DNA of 64,000 nt from Kiritimatiellia bacterium (GCA_026417735.1 JAOACR010000021.1:1-64000), one strand, 5' to 3'; shown: positions 14,598 to 25,224, counted from the first letter of the stretch. The notes: generated from the sequence alone by a model not told the origin. Translations and numbers: made by a program.

Positions 14598-16708
14598 GGG
14601 GAGAGGCGCCGTCGGTCGGCCTGGTGGGCGAGCCGCGCCGCCCGCTGGGCGAGCTCGTACAACCGTTGTTGGCTGCGCACCCGTGCGCCGCGGGCGGGCG
14701 GTCGGAGACGTTCGTAGCTGCCGTCGCCGCGGAGTTCCCAGGCTTGGACGTTGTCTGCGGCGCAGACATCGAGGATGGTTTCGAGCCGTCGACGTGCGGC
14801 GGGGTCCACGACCTCGATGAGCAGTTCGATGCGCTTGTCGAGGTTGCGCGGCATCCAGTCCGCGCTGGAGATGAAGATCGCGGGGTCGCCGCCGCGATGG
14901 AACCAGAAGATCCGGGCGTGCTCCAGAAAACGGTCCACCACGCTGACCACGCGGATGCGCTCGCTGAGGCCGGGCACGCCGGGACGGAGGCAGCAGATGC
15001 CGCGCACCAGCAGCGTAATGGAGACACCCGCGCGGGAGGCCGCGTAGAGCGCGTCGATGAGTTCGCGGTCGGAGAGGGAGTTCATTTTCGCGACGATGCG
15101 GCCGCGCCCGCCGGCCTCGGCGTGCCGCCGTTCTCCCTCGATCAGCTCGAGCAGCCGGCGGCGGAGACCGAGCGGAGCCATTTCGATGCGGCGGAACGTT
15201 CCCGGCTGGGCGAGGCCGGTGACCGCATTGAAAAAGGCGGCGGCGTCGGCGCCGTAATCGTCGCTGGCCGACAGCAGGCTGATGTCGCAGTACTGCCGTG
15301 CGGTGCGCTCGTTGTAGTTGCCGGTGCCGAAGTGGACATACCGCCGGATGCCGCCGGCCTCGCGGCGGACCACCAGGCAGCACTTCGCGTGGACCTTGTA
15401 CCCGCGAACGCCGGCGATCACCTGCACGCCGGCCCGTTCGAGCGCGCGCGCCCACTCGATGTTGCGTTCCTCGTCGAAACGAGCCTTCAGTTCGACGACG
15501 GCGGTCACCTGCTTGCCGCTTTCTGCCGCACGAATCAGCGCGGCGATCACCGGGCTGTTGCGGCTGGTGCGGTAGAGGGTCTGTTTGATCGCGAGCACAT
15601 CCGGATCGTCGGCGGCTTCTTCGATGAACTGCACGACGGGGTCGAAGCTCTCGAACGGCGCGTAGAGCAACATATCCCGGCGGGCAATTTGGGGCATCAA
15701 AGGTTCGCCGCGGCGCCACGCCGGCGGGTCGGCCGGCGGCCAGGGGGCGAACCGCAGCCGCTCCGCGCCCGGGAGGTCGGCCAGCCGCATGAGGTCGGCC
15801 AACCCCAGCGGACCCGGCGCGCGCGTGACGTGGGCGGAGGGCACTCCGAGACCGGCGCGCAGCCATTCGGCGATCGCGGAGGGGACGCCGGACTCGATCT
15901 CGAGCCGCACCACGTCACTTTCGCGTCGCGCGGCGAGGATGTCCTCCATGCCTGCCAGAAGGTCGGCGGCCTGATCCTCCGCAAGTTCGAGATCAGCGTT
16001 GCGGGTGATCCGGAACATCGCGGTGTCGAGCAGTTCCGCGCCCGGCCACAGCTGCGGCGCAAATCCTCGCACCAGGTCTTCGATGAACAGCAGACGCGTG
16101 CCACCCTCGAACGGCAGCGCAAACCAGCGGGGCAACGAGCGAGGGATCGCGACGACCACCCATCCCTCACCGGCGGGCCAGGGCCCGTCCGGCGGACGTC
16201 GCAGGCGGGCCACCATGTGGAGGGTGAGGCCGGCCAGCTGCGGCCAGGCTTCGCCGTCGGGTACCGCGCGCGGCGTCAGCAGCGGCAGTACCTCGTCCTG
16301 CCAGATTCGCTCCGCGTGTCGCCGGGCCTCGCCATCGAGTTCCTCCCATTTTGCGCGGGCCAGGCCCGCGCGGCCGAGCGCCGGTTCGAGGTCCCGTATC
16401 CACAGCGCATACTGGCGCTCCACCAGGTCTCGGACGCGCTCTGCGATTGCGGCCAGCTGCTCGCGTGGCGTTCGACCGGAGATGTCGCGCTGCGCGCGGC
16501 CCTGCCGCGCCAGCATCCACAGCCCGCCGACGCGCACCATGAAGAACTCGTCGAGATTGGACGCGCTGATGGCGAGGAACCGGACCCGTTCGAGCAGCGG
16601 GATTGCGGGATCGGACGCCTGCTCCAGCACTCGGCGGTCGAACTCGATCCAGGAGAGCTCCCGGTTCAGGTAGCGCGCGCTGCGCTCGGGGCGGCGCTCA
16701 GAGCTCAT
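14483..16708 (-). CDS. ppk: Polyphosphate kinase 1
   Basis: 741 residues from ATG 16708. It makes polyphosphate from ATP reversibly. The N-terminal domain shows RYLNRELSWIEFDRRVLEQA and FLAISASNLDEFFMVRV. The catalytic half contains LLYAPFESFDPVV, IKQTLYRTSRNSPV, the phospho-acceptor His in KVHAKCCLV, HFGTGNYNERTA and the arginines of SSADWMPRNLDKRIELL. The protein is slightly longer than usual because of about 40 basic, non-conserved residues at the C-terminus, which overlap a small gene on the other strand. The start is preceded by, and overlaps, the end of ppx by 11 bases, so ppk is the last gene of the ROK-ppx-ppk operon and is probably made together with the enzyme that degrades its product. 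Confidence 0.96.
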   Translation of the reverse strand: MSSERRPERSARYLNRELSWIEFDRRVLEQASDPAIPLLERVRFLAISASNLDEFFMVRVGGLWMLARQGRAQRDISGRTPREQLAAIAERVRDLVERQYALWIRDLEPALGRAGLARAKWEELDGEARRHAERIWQDEVLPLLTPRAVPDGEAWPQLAGLTLHMVARLRRPPDGPWPAGEGWVVVAIPRSLPRWFALPFEGGTRLLFIEDLVRGFAPQLWPGAELLDTAMFRITRNADLELAEDQAADLLAGMEDILAARRESDVVRLEIESGVPSAIAEWLRAGLGVPSAHVTRAPGPLGLADLMRLADLPGAERLRFAPWPPADPPAWRRGEPLMPQIARRDMLLYAPFESFDPVVQFIEEAADDPDVLAIKQTLYRTSRNSPVIAALIRAAESGKQVTAVVELKARFDEERNIEWARALERAGVQVIAGVRGYKVHAKCCLVVRREAGGIRRYVHFGTGNYNERTARQYCDISLLSASDDYGADAAAFFNAVTGLAQPGTFRRIEMAPLGLRRRLLELIEGERRHAEAGGRGRIVAKMNSLSDRELIDALYAASRAGVSITLLVRGICCLRPGVPGLSERIRVVSVVDRFLEHARIFWFHRGGDPAIFISSADWMPRNLDKRIELLIEVVDPAARRRLETILDVCAADNVQAWELRGDGSYERLRPPARGARVRSQQRLYELAQRAARLAHQADRRRLSPYRLKGERPSDLGQAPGSESQRPRSSHSRQRASATARR

Positions 16709-18296
16709 CGGCGGTCTCCTCGCGCTCCGGCGCACCGACCAGTTCGAGCGTCACGCCGAACAGCTCCTCAAACATCGCGCCCTTGTCACGCAGCGCCATC
16801 CGCTCAATGGTGAGATCGCCGGCACCGGGCACCGACAGAATCACGCGGTTGTCGCGACGTTCCACGCGAACGCGGTCCACACGGCGCTGATGCGAGCGGT
16901 CAAGCGCGTCGGCGACGCGGAGCAGCGCGGCCAGCTTCTGCACCACGACCCGTTGCGGCCGCGGCAGCGCGCCGTACACGGGGTGCTCGGGGCGCGGCGG
17001 CGACTTGCGGTGGTAGCGCGCGATCAGTGCGATCAGCACCAGGTCCTCCTGCGAGACGCCGAACAACTCGCTGTTCTGGATCAGGTACATCGAGTGTTTG
17101 TGGTGGCTGCGATTGCTCACGTACAGGCCGACCTCGTGAAGGCGCGCGGCGATCTCCAGCAGAAACTCGTGCCGCACCCCCAACCCGTGCAAGTCGCGCA
17201 GCTCCCGGAAGAGCGTGACCGCGAGCGCAGCAACCTGGTCCGCGTGGCGTCGATCGACACGGTAACGGTCGGCGAGCATCCGCGCGGCGTGCCGCACGTG
17301 ATCGCGGAACTCCTCCGCGAGCTCCGGCCGGATGGACATTTCGACCTCGAGCGCGGTTCGCAGGTGCGCCTTCGGCACGACGATTCGCCGCACGTGAAAC
17401 GCGGCCGCGGTCTCGCTGTAGGCCAGCAGCGAGGGGCCAAGTGTTTCCGCCTCGACGAACGACAGGCCGTGTTCTGCCGCGATCTCCTCGGGGGACATTT
17501 CGAGCAACCGATCGGCGAACCGTGCCAGCCGCGCCGGGGAGAGCGAGCCGACCCGCACGCGGTCCCAGTTGTCGGTCAGGTGTTCCGCCGCGAAGCGGAC
17601 GTCGCCGGAGACGGCGACCAGGGTGTTCACGCGCTGCACCGGCGAGGCCTGAACCATCTGCTGAACGGTCCGGCGGATGTCCTGTTGGAGCGTCGCCCGC
17701 TGCCGCGGGGCGGGCACGCGTCCGGCGTCGAGCGTCTCGCGGAGGCGTACCGCGCCGAGCGGGTAGGTCTCGTAGAAGCGGACACGCCCGGATTCCAGCA
17801 GCAGCACTTCGGTGCTGCCACCGCCGACCTCGACGACGAGCACCGGTCCGCGGCCGCTTCCGGCGCGGGTCCAGCGCAGGTCGCGCACGGCGAGGTAGGT
17901 GAGGCGAACGAGGTCCGCGTCTTCCGCGCACTCGACGGGGATCCCGGTGGCGACATACACACGGTCGAGGAACGCGTCGCGGTTGGCCGCCTCCTTCACG
18001 GCGCTGGTTGCGATTGCGCGGATGCAGGCGGGGTCAGTGATGCGATATTCGCGCATCAAGTCCGCGTAGCGGCGAAGGATGCGGACGCTTTCCTCGATGG
18101 TCTCGCGGCGGATCGAACCGATCGTGAACGTGTCCTTGCCGAGGCCGACTGGCTGGGAGAGTGACTCGAGCGTACGCGGAGGGCGATTCGCGGCGACTTC
18201 CGCAATTTCCATGCGAATCGCGGTCGAGCCGATGTCGAGCACCGCGACCAGACGGGGGGGCTCGGTGGCGGCGGGGGAAGGGGGGCGCGGGCTCAC
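16698..18296 (-). CDS. ppx: Exopolyphosphatase / pppGpp phosphohydrolase (Ppx/GppA)
   Basis: 532 residues from GTG 18296, which overlaps the ROK stop by four bases. The ASKHA-type catalytic part has VAVLDIGSTAIRMEIAE, IRAIATSAVKEAANRD, the catalytic Glu in ECAEDADLVRLTY and VVEVGGGSTEVLLLE. The C-terminal part is the HD-like regulatory domain: LHEVGLYVSNRSHHKHSMYL and IARYHRK. This is the domain plan of long Ppx/GppA proteins, which remove terminal phosphates from polyphosphate and may hydrolyse pppGpp. The order ROK-ppx-ppk with overlapping ends gives one coupled unit handling sugar phosphorylation and polyphosphate turnover. Confidence 0.94.
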   Translation of the reverse strand: MSPRPPSPAATEPPRLVAVLDIGSTAIRMEIAEVAANRPPRTLESLSQPVGLGKDTFTIGSIRRETIEESVRILRRYADLMREYRITDPACIRAIATSAVKEAANRDAFLDRVYVATGIPVECAEDADLVRLTYLAVRDLRWTRAGSGRGPVLVVEVGGGSTEVLLLESGRVRFYETYPLGAVRLRETLDAGRVPAPRQRATLQQDIRRTVQQMVQASPVQRVNTLVAVSGDVRFAAEHLTDNWDRVRVGSLSPARLARFADRLLEMSPEEIAAEHGLSFVEAETLGPSLLAYSETAAAFHVRRIVVPKAHLRTALEVEMSIRPELAEEFRDHVRHAARMLADRYRVDRRHADQVAALAVTLFRELRDLHGLGVRHEFLLEIAARLHEVGLYVSNRSHHKHSMYLIQNSELFGVSQEDLVLIALIARYHRKSPPRPEHPVYGALPRPQRVVVQKLAALLRVADALDRSHQRRVDRVRVERRDNRVILSVPGAGDLTIERMALRDKGAMFEELFGVTLELVGAPEREETADEL

Positions 18297-19282
18297 GCTC
18301 GGGCCGCCTCCTGCATCGCGAGCGCGGCGGCGCCGACGACGGCGGCCTGATCGCCCAGTCGAGCGGCGACCACGCGGAACGTACCTCGGAACGCGTCCAT
18401 CACCTCGTCCTGTGCGGTTTCGAGAACCTCCTCGACGAACAGCTTCGGCATCGCCTCCACCAGCCCGCCGCCGAGCACCACCACGTCCGGTGCCAGCAGG
18501 TTGATCGCGTTGGCGGCGGCCAGCCCGATGTGTCGGGCGGCGCGCCGGACGATTCGTTCGACTGTCGCGTCGCCGCGGCGGATGGATTCGGCGAGTGCGC
18601 GGCTCCGGATGCGGGCAAGGTCGGTGCCGGCGAGTTTGCGCAGCGCGGGCGCCTCGCCGCGCAGTGCGGCGGCCGCGGCGGCGGCGGCGATCGCAATGCG
18701 GCTCGCCATCGCTTCGAGGCATCCGCGGCGACCGCATCCGCACAGCGGTCCGCGCGGCAGCAGCTTCATGTGGCCGATCTCCATGCAAGAACGCCGACGC
18801 CCCCGCAGCAGGCGCCCCTCATAGACACAGGCGCCGCCGATGCCGGTGCCGGGGAAAATGCCCAGCACGGTCCGTGCGCCCTGCGCGGCGCCGGCAACGT
18901 ACTCTCCGTAGGTGCCCGCGTCCACGTCGTTCGCGACAACGACCGGGCAGCCGAAGGCGGCCTCGAGGCGCCGCCGCAGCGGCACGTTGCGCCAGCCGAG
19001 GTTCGGCGCGGCGAGGAGGACGCCCCGCTCGAGGTCCAGCGGTCCCGGCGTACCAATGCCGATGCCGCCCACGTCGCGGCGTGCGAGGCCGGCTTCCCGC
19101 ATCACGCGGCGGATCATCGTCTCGATTTGTGTGAGCCCCTCGTCTCCATCCTCCGCTGCGGTCGACTGCCGCAGCGACGCTCGCATGCGCATCTCCGTAT
19201 CGAACGCGGCGCAAAACATCTTCGTGCCACCCAGATCGAAGCCGATCCAGCATTTCGAGCTCCGCGGCGCTGTTCGAGTCAT
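18293..19282 (-). CDS. ROK-family sugar kinase (glucokinase-like)
   Basis: 329 residues from ATG 19282, with GGAGG nine bases upstream. It opens with CWIGFDLGGTKM (the ATP-binding phosphate-1 motif), then GIGTPGPLD, VVVANDVDAGTYGEYV (catalytic Asp in NDVD), GIFPGTGIGGACV and the ROK zinc site: EIGHMKLL followed by CGCGRRGCLEA. It should phosphorylate glucose or a related hexose. It is the first gene of the ppx-ppk operon, which raises the question whether polyphosphate is its phosphoryl donor; the FPGTGIGGA text differs from the TLGTGIGSA-type motif I associate with polyphosphate glucokinases, so ATP remains the default. A promoter lies 26 bases upstream. Confidence 0.9.
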   Translation of the reverse strand: MTRTAPRSSKCWIGFDLGGTKMFCAAFDTEMRMRASLRQSTAAEDGDEGLTQIETMIRRVMREAGLARRDVGGIGIGTPGPLDLERGVLLAAPNLGWRNVPLRRRLEAAFGCPVVVANDVDAGTYGEYVAGAAQGARTVLGIFPGTGIGGACVYEGRLLRGRRRSCMEIGHMKLLPRGPLCGCGRRGCLEAMASRIAIAAAAAAAALRGEAPALRKLAGTDLARIRSRALAESIRRGDATVERIVRRAARHIGLAAANAINLLAPDVVVLGGGLVEAMPKLFVEEVLETAQDEVMDAFRGTFRVVAARLGDQAAVVGAAALAMQEAARA

Positions 19283-19307
19283 CGCTGGTGTCCTCCGGGA
19301 CGGTCGC

Positions 19308-19336
19308 ATTCTAGCGGGCCGTCGGCGCCGGGTCAC
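19308..19336 (-). promoter_or_regulatory. Sigma-70 promoter for ROK-ppx-ppk
   Basis: Minus strand GTGACC (19336-19331), 17 bases, TAGAAT (19313-19308). The predicted start near 19301 leaves a short leader with GGAGG. It overlaps back-to-back with the promoter region of the divergent EEP gene. Confidence 0.55.
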
Positions 19337-19359
19337 TACAACCGGCGGGCGGGTCGCAG

Positions 19360-19388
19360 TTGAAGAGAGCGTTTCTGCCCCGTAGATT
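19360..19388 (+). promoter_or_regulatory. Sigma-70 promoter for the EEP gene, very short leader
   Basis: TTGAAG (19360-19365), 17 bases, TAGATT (19383-19388). Transcription should begin near 19395, only about seven bases before ATG 19402. A TTG start at 19360 would lie in the -35 box and is therefore unlikely. Confidence 0.5.
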
Positions 19389-19401
19389 CGATGCCGCGCG
19401 G

Positions 19402-20184
19402 ATGCGGTTTCTGCTCTACAACATCCGGTATGCGACGGGCGGTCTTCCCGGCCGGGGGCCGCTGCAGTTTTTCCGACCATCCAAGCAGTTGCTCGATGAG
19501 CTGATCGCTTACATCCGGCAGGTGAATCCGGATGTTGCCGGACTGCTCGAGGTCGATTCCGGCTCCGTCCGTTCGCGACGCCGCGATCAGTCCCGGCTCA
19601 TCGCGGAGGCGCTGGGCCACAACCATGCGTACCGGTCGAAATACGCGATTGGCTCGTTCGCGCACCGCGTGCCGATCCTGCGGCGCCAGGGCAACGCGCT
19701 GATCGTGCGGGACGCGAACCGGCCGGTGCGATTCCACTACTTCACCAGCGGTGTGAAGCGGCTGGTGCTGGAGCTGGAGCTGCCCGACGTGGCGATTTTT
19801 CTGGTGCACCTTGCGCTGGGCGGACGGGTTCGGCTGCGGCAGATGCATACGCTGTATGACCTCGTTCGGGCCTCGACGAAACCGGTGCTGTTGGCGGGCG
19901 ACTTCAACGCGTTCTGGGGTCGGCACGAGATCGAACTGTTCAGCGCCGCGTGCGGTCTGCGGAGCGCGGATCCCGAAAACCGGCCAACCTGGCCCAGCTG
20001 GCGACCCCGCCGACAGCTCGACGTGATTCTGCACAGTCGAGAGATCGTGGTGGAGCGCTTCGAGCTCGGCCACGTGCTGCTTTCGGACCACCTGCCGCTG
20101 ATCTGTGATTTTCGAGTCACCCACCGTTCTCGTTCGACCGAAATCCTACATCAGGCGGTCACCGCCGCGCGTGAGATGTACTGA
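19402..20184 (+). CDS. Endonuclease/exonuclease/phosphatase (EEP) family hydrolase
   Basis: 260 residues from ATG 19402. It has the EEP motifs in order: MRFLLYNIRYATG (catalytic Asn), NPDVAGLLEVDSGS (metal-binding Glu), LVHLALGG, VLLAGDFNAFWG (GDFN), RRQLDVILHS and VLLSDHLPLICDF (SDHLP). The family includes nucleases, sphingomyelinases and inositol-phosphate phosphatases; the GLLEVDSGS variant is common in bacterial proteins annotated only as EEP family. No signal peptide is visible, so it is probably cytoplasmic. It is divergent from the ROK operon and convergent with the PfkB kinase. The substrate cannot be inferred. Confidence 0.88.
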   Translation: MRFLLYNIRYATGGLPGRGPLQFFRPSKQLLDELIAYIRQVNPDVAGLLEVDSGSVRSRRRDQSRLIAEALGHNHAYRSKYAIGSFAHRVPILRRQGNALIVRDANRPVRFHYFTSGVKRLVLELELPDVAIFLVHLALGGRVRLRQMHTLYDLVRASTKPVLLAGDFNAFWGRHEIELFSAACGLRSADPENRPTWPSWRPRRQLDVILHSREIVVERFELGHVLLSDHLPLICDFRVTHRSRSTEILHQAVTAAREMY

Positions 20185-20554
20185 CGCATCCGGCCGGCGG
20201 GTGCACGATCGCGCGGACCGGCGGCCGATCGCCGGCGAACTTCATCTGCCTGCAGGGGCGTGCGGACACCGCGGTCGAGCGCTGGAGCGCAGAGATGGAG
20301 ACGAGGCAGGGGGTCGCTGGAGCGCCGACCGACCAGGTGGCACGTCGCGACATGTTCACCGGCTCGAGGAAGTGGGTGACGAGGCACCCGGCGACGGCTC
20401 GAGGAGCCATTGCGACGGTGCTCTTCGATCGCGCGACGGTGTCGCGATGCGGTCCCGCGCCCTCGGCGGCCCCGCTGTGATGTCCTCGCGGGAGGACGAC
20501 GCCCCCGGCGGCCGTGTCCGCCCGTCGTGAGCGCGCCGCAACCGTGGCGGAGGC
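20185..20554. other. Convergent spacer, no gene recognised
   Basis: 370 bases between the ends of the EEP gene and the PfkB kinase gene. The open frames here have the Arg/Ala/Pro-rich text of non-coding GC-rich DNA. One hairpin, CCGGCG (20218-20223) with CGCCGG (20230-20235), could help terminate one or both transcripts but has no T run. Confidence 0.4.
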
Positions 20555-21637
20555 TCAGCGCTGGATCCGGGCGGAGCCGCCTTTTGCGAACGCCTCCACG
20601 TCGGCGAGCGTCGCCATGGTTGTGTCGCCCGGGAAGGTGGTCAGCAGTGCACCGTGCGCCCAGCCCAGACGAACCGCTTCTGCGGCCGGACGGCCGGTGA
20701 GCAGGCCATAGAAGAAACCGGCCGCGAAGCCGTCGCCCCCGCCGACCCGGTCGTACACGTCGAGCTGGCAAGTGGGGGCCTGGATCACCTCTCCGTTGAT
20801 CCAGGCGACCGCGCTCCAGTTGTGGCGGTTAGAGCTGAGCACTTCCCGCAGCGTGGTGGCGACCACCTTTACATTGGGGAAACGTTCCACCACCGTCTGC
20901 ATCATCGCCACGAATGCGCTCGGATCAAGCTTCGAGGCGGCGGCCACCTCGGGCCCTTTCAACCCGAGGCCCTTCTGCAGGTCCTCCTCGTTGCCCACCA
21001 GTACGTCCACATGTTCGACGATGCGCCGCAGTGTTTCCACCGCGCGGCTCTCCCCCCCGGACACCTTCCACAGCTTCGCACGGTAGTTCAGATCGAACGA
21101 CGTCACCGCGCCCGCCGCCTTGGCGGCCTTCATCGCGGCGATCACGGTTTCGGCGGTGCTGGGCGACAGTGACGCGAAAATCCCGCCGCTGTGGAACCAG
21201 CGGACACCCTCGCCGAAGATCGCCGGCCAGTCGAAGTCGTCCGGTTTCAGCAGCGCGGCGGCCTCATTGCACCGGTTGTAGAACACTACGGGAGGCCGCA
21301 CACCGAATCCTCGATCGCTGTAGACGGTCGCCATGTTCGGTCCGCGGACACCGTCGTGGTCGAAGTACTTGTAGATGCCGCGGACGCCCATCGCGCGGAC
21401 GCGCTCCGCGATCAGGTCGCCGACCGGATAGCGCACCATCGCGGTGGCAATCGCGGTGCGCAGGCCGAAGCAGTCGGACAGATTGGCGGCGACGTTGTAC
21501 TCGCCACCGCTGACGTGGATCCGGCAGACGGTGGCCTTGCGGAACGGGACGATGTCCGGGTCCAGCCGATGGACGAGCGCGCCGAGCGAGAGCAAATCGA
21601 TCGCGCCGCCGGCGGGAATTTTCAGTTCACTGGCCAT
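20555..21637 (-). CDS. PfkB-family sugar kinase (2-keto-3-deoxygluconate kinase-like)
   Basis: 360 residues, ATG 21637 with GGAGG eight bases upstream. The N-terminal pattern LLSLGALVHRLDP and RIHVSGGEYNVAANL (substrate-binding GGE.N.A) and the C-terminal DRVGGGDGFAAGFFYGLL (anion hole and catalytic Asp) place it in the PfkB/ribokinase superfamily. The FDLNYRAKLW block is typical of 2-keto-3-deoxygluconate kinases. It lies 30 bases after gnd on the same strand, so the pair probably forms an operon linking gluconate or ketodeoxygluconate use to the pentose phosphate pathway. Sugar specificity is inferred from motif resemblance and neighbour. Confidence 0.82.
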   Translation of the reverse strand: MASELKIPAGGAIDLLSLGALVHRLDPDIVPFRKATVCRIHVSGGEYNVAANLSDCFGLRTAIATAMVRYPVGDLIAERVRAMGVRGIYKYFDHDGVRGPNMATVYSDRGFGVRPPVVFYNRCNEAAALLKPDDFDWPAIFGEGVRWFHSGGIFASLSPSTAETVIAAMKAAKAAGAVTSFDLNYRAKLWKVSGGESRAVETLRRIVEHVDVLVGNEEDLQKGLGLKGPEVAAASKLDPSAFVAMMQTVVERFPNVKVVATTLREVLSSNRHNWSAVAWINGEVIQAPTCQLDVYDRVGGGDGFAAGFFYGLLTGRPAAEAVRLGWAHGALLTTFPGDTTMATLADVEAFAKGGSARIQR

Positions 21638-21667
21638 GGGAGGTCCTCCGTGGAACGGGTTGGGTAC

Positions 21668-23131
<1,464 letters not shown>

Positions 23132-23175
23132 CTGCCGAGGTCCTTTCTGAGATCGAAGTCGTGAGACCGCGCGCT

Positions 23176-23203
23176 AGGGTACCGAGGGTGGTGACGTTGT
23201 CAA
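23176..23203 (-). promoter_or_regulatory. Sigma-70 promoter for gnd
   Basis: Minus strand TTGACA (23203-23198), 16 bases, TACCCT (23181-23176). The predicted start near 23169 gives a 38-base leader to gnd. The perfect -35 box lies just after the end of the antiporter gene. Confidence 0.5.
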
Positions 23204-23235
23204 CGGCGATCCGGAGCGGCAGCGGTCGGTTGGCG

Positions 23236-24435
23236 TCATTCGTCGGCGGCGTCCTCTTCGGGTTTCGGCTCGACTGTTGGCAGCGGGGAGGGCAGGAGAT
23301 GCCGGGGGAGAAACGCTGCGTTTGCGATCAGCGTTGGGACCACCGCGCTGGCGATCACCGCACCGACGAGCAGCGAGTACTGCGATTGCGACACGATACC
23401 GTGCGAATAGCCGTACAGTGCGGAGATGGTGCCAAAGGTCAGTCCGGTGGACATCAACAGCGTGTAGTACCATCGCTCGCCGCGGTCACGTCGGAACCGC
23501 GCAATGACACCGTACAGGCCGAAGATTTTCGATGCGACCTTGCCAACGAGCAGCGCGAGCAGCACCAGCGGCGCTGCCGCCAGCGCCGGTACCGACACCA
23601 GGGAGCCGGCGCGCAGGAAGTAGAAGGGGGTGAGGAAGCCCACCGTCAGCGTTCGGAGGCGACGCATGAAGTGGGCGTCGGCGTCGGCGAACTCGGCCAG
23701 AACCATGCCGGCGATGTAGGCGGGCAGCACCGCCTCGCTGCCAGACCACAGCGCCAGCGCGCCGAGCGCAAAGAGCACGAAGGTGATCCACTTGGTGCGA
23801 ATGGCCGCGGTCCGGAAGCCGTAGCGACGCGTGATCTCCCGGGAGAGCGGCGGCAGCGCGACGAAGGCCACTGCGCTGGCGACGATGAACACCACGGTGC
23901 GAACGGTGAACGGCGCAAAAATCACGCCGAGCGCGATCACAGTGCCGAGATCGTTGATGAAACATGCCCCGAGGATGCCCTTGCCGAACTCGGTGCGGTT
24001 CAGGCCGGTCTCCAGCATCACCGCGTAGACGACGGCCATCGACGTGGTCGACAGCGCGATGCCGGCCAGCCAGCTCGCCCGAGGGTCCCAGCCCAGCACC
24101 CACCGCGCGATCGCCGCGCATCCGAGGAACGGCGCCATGAACCCAACGAGGCCCACCACCCAAACCTCGCGCAGCTTCGTGCGCATCACGGCGGGGTCCA
24201 GCTCCGCGCCGGCCAGGAATGTGAGCAGGACCGATCCGGACGCCGCAATGAACTTCAGCCACTCCTCCTGATTCCGAATCGCGCCGGCGCCCGCGATCCA
24301 TGTGGTCAACGCGGCGGCGACAACGCCCACACAGATCTCCATCAGCGCGATCGACACTCTGAGGTGATGTGCGAGCACTGCGGCGACCAGCGCCAGCCCC
24401 AGCCAGACTGCCGCATGCGCAAACAGGGTTTCCAT
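23236..24435 (-). CDS. Cation:proton antiporter (CPA family)
   Basis: 399 residues with about 11-12 membrane segments from residue 6 to 380. The text LALVAAVLAHHLRVSIALMEI, TFLAGAELDP (the LAGLE-like loop of segment 3), GIALSTTSMAVVYAVM and ACFINDLGTVIALGVI matches the Na+/H+ exchanger domain. The ion-binding pair reads ND in FINDLG, the form associated with electroneutral exchange, rather than DD. There is no C-terminal TrkA-N domain; the tail is a short acidic stretch. ATG 24435 is preceded by AAGGAG. It would export Na+ or K+ in exchange for protons at the inner membrane. It is upstream of, but has a separate promoter from, gnd. Confidence 0.88.
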   Translation of the reverse strand: METLFAHAAVWLGLALVAAVLAHHLRVSIALMEICVGVVAAALTTWIAGAGAIRNQEEWLKFIAASGSVLLTFLAGAELDPAVMRTKLREVWVVGLVGFMAPFLGCAAIARWVLGWDPRASWLAGIALSTTSMAVVYAVMLETGLNRTEFGKGILGACFINDLGTVIALGVIFAPFTVRTVVFIVASAVAFVALPPLSREITRRYGFRTAAIRTKWITFVLFALGALALWSGSEAVLPAYIAGMVLAEFADADAHFMRRLRTLTVGFLTPFYFLRAGSLVSVPALAAAPLVLLALLVGKVASKIFGLYGVIARFRRDRGERWYYTLLMSTGLTFGTISALYGYSHGIVSQSQYSLLVGAVIASAVVPTLIANAAFLPRHLLPSPLPTVEPKPEEDAADE

Positions 24436-25194
24436 TGCGGTGCTCCTTTTCCGGATCAGCGGTGTCCGCTCCTCACCGTTGGGGCGCGATTTGCCGCCGG
24501 CCGAACGTTGTCGCCGCCTCGGCCGGCAAGAATCGGTGGCCCATCGCGCGCGTGCGTTCGCCGCAGGATTCGAGCTCGGCGGGCTCTCCAGCGTCGCGCG
24601 CCGCCGTCGGCGTGCCTGCCTGCGGCGGGCTGGGCGACGAGCCGGCGCAACGCACTTTTGCGTTCACACGCTGCTGCAGCGATCCACGCTGATGCTTGCG
24701 ATTCACGGTTCGCAGTTTCCTCGGTCTCGCGGGACCAGCGTCGCGGTCGCATCAGCCGGCGGCTTCTCCTCCGGCTGGGCGACGAATCCCTCAGTGTACA
24801 CCAGCAGCGGCTCGTTTCCGAGCCGCGGCCGTGGCTCACTGTGCCGGCGGATTCGCCCACCGAGTTGGGGAGGGGGATCTTCGGCTCCGTGGCCACCTGC
24901 GCCCCGCAGGTCTTCGGCGGAAGTTGGCGGCATGGCGCTGCCCGCGACACATCCGTGTGTCCACTCGAGGGCGGCCATCTCCGGTCACATCGCCACGGCG
25001 GGGCACGAGATTCAGGGCAAAGTCGGGCTCGCGGTGATTCCGGGCCATATGCCTCTGCGATGGAAGAATGAGCCGCAGGTGAGACTCTCACGCGTCGCCA
25101 TGTGGCACAACGCGGAACACGGCGGCGGGGGCGAAACGGAGACGCGACCACCGCAGACCGGCTCCTCACCGAGGCGCGCTGGATGAGCGCCGAG

Positions 25195-25224
25195 GGTCTG
25201 CGACCTCGGCAGACCGCAGGTCGC
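25195..25224. repeat. Two mutually exclusive perfect hairpins
   Basis: GGTCTGC (25195-25201) pairs with GCAGACC (25209-25215), and GCGACCT (25200-25206) pairs with AGGTCGC (25218-25224). The two 7-bp stems share bases, so only one can form at a time, the arrangement of a switch or attenuator. Confidence 0.5.

Noticed and set aside
18293-19282. ROK protein as a definite polyphosphate glucokinase
   Set aside because: Operon context is suggestive, but the donor-site motif differs from the polyphosphate-specific form I know.
20105-20530. Open frames in the EEP-PfkB spacer
   Set aside because: No family resemblance, and composition like antisense frames.
24456-25186. Long open frames on both strands
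   Set aside because: Arg/Pro/Ser-rich text without motifs, signal peptides or ribosome binding sites; typical of non-coding GC-rich DNA.
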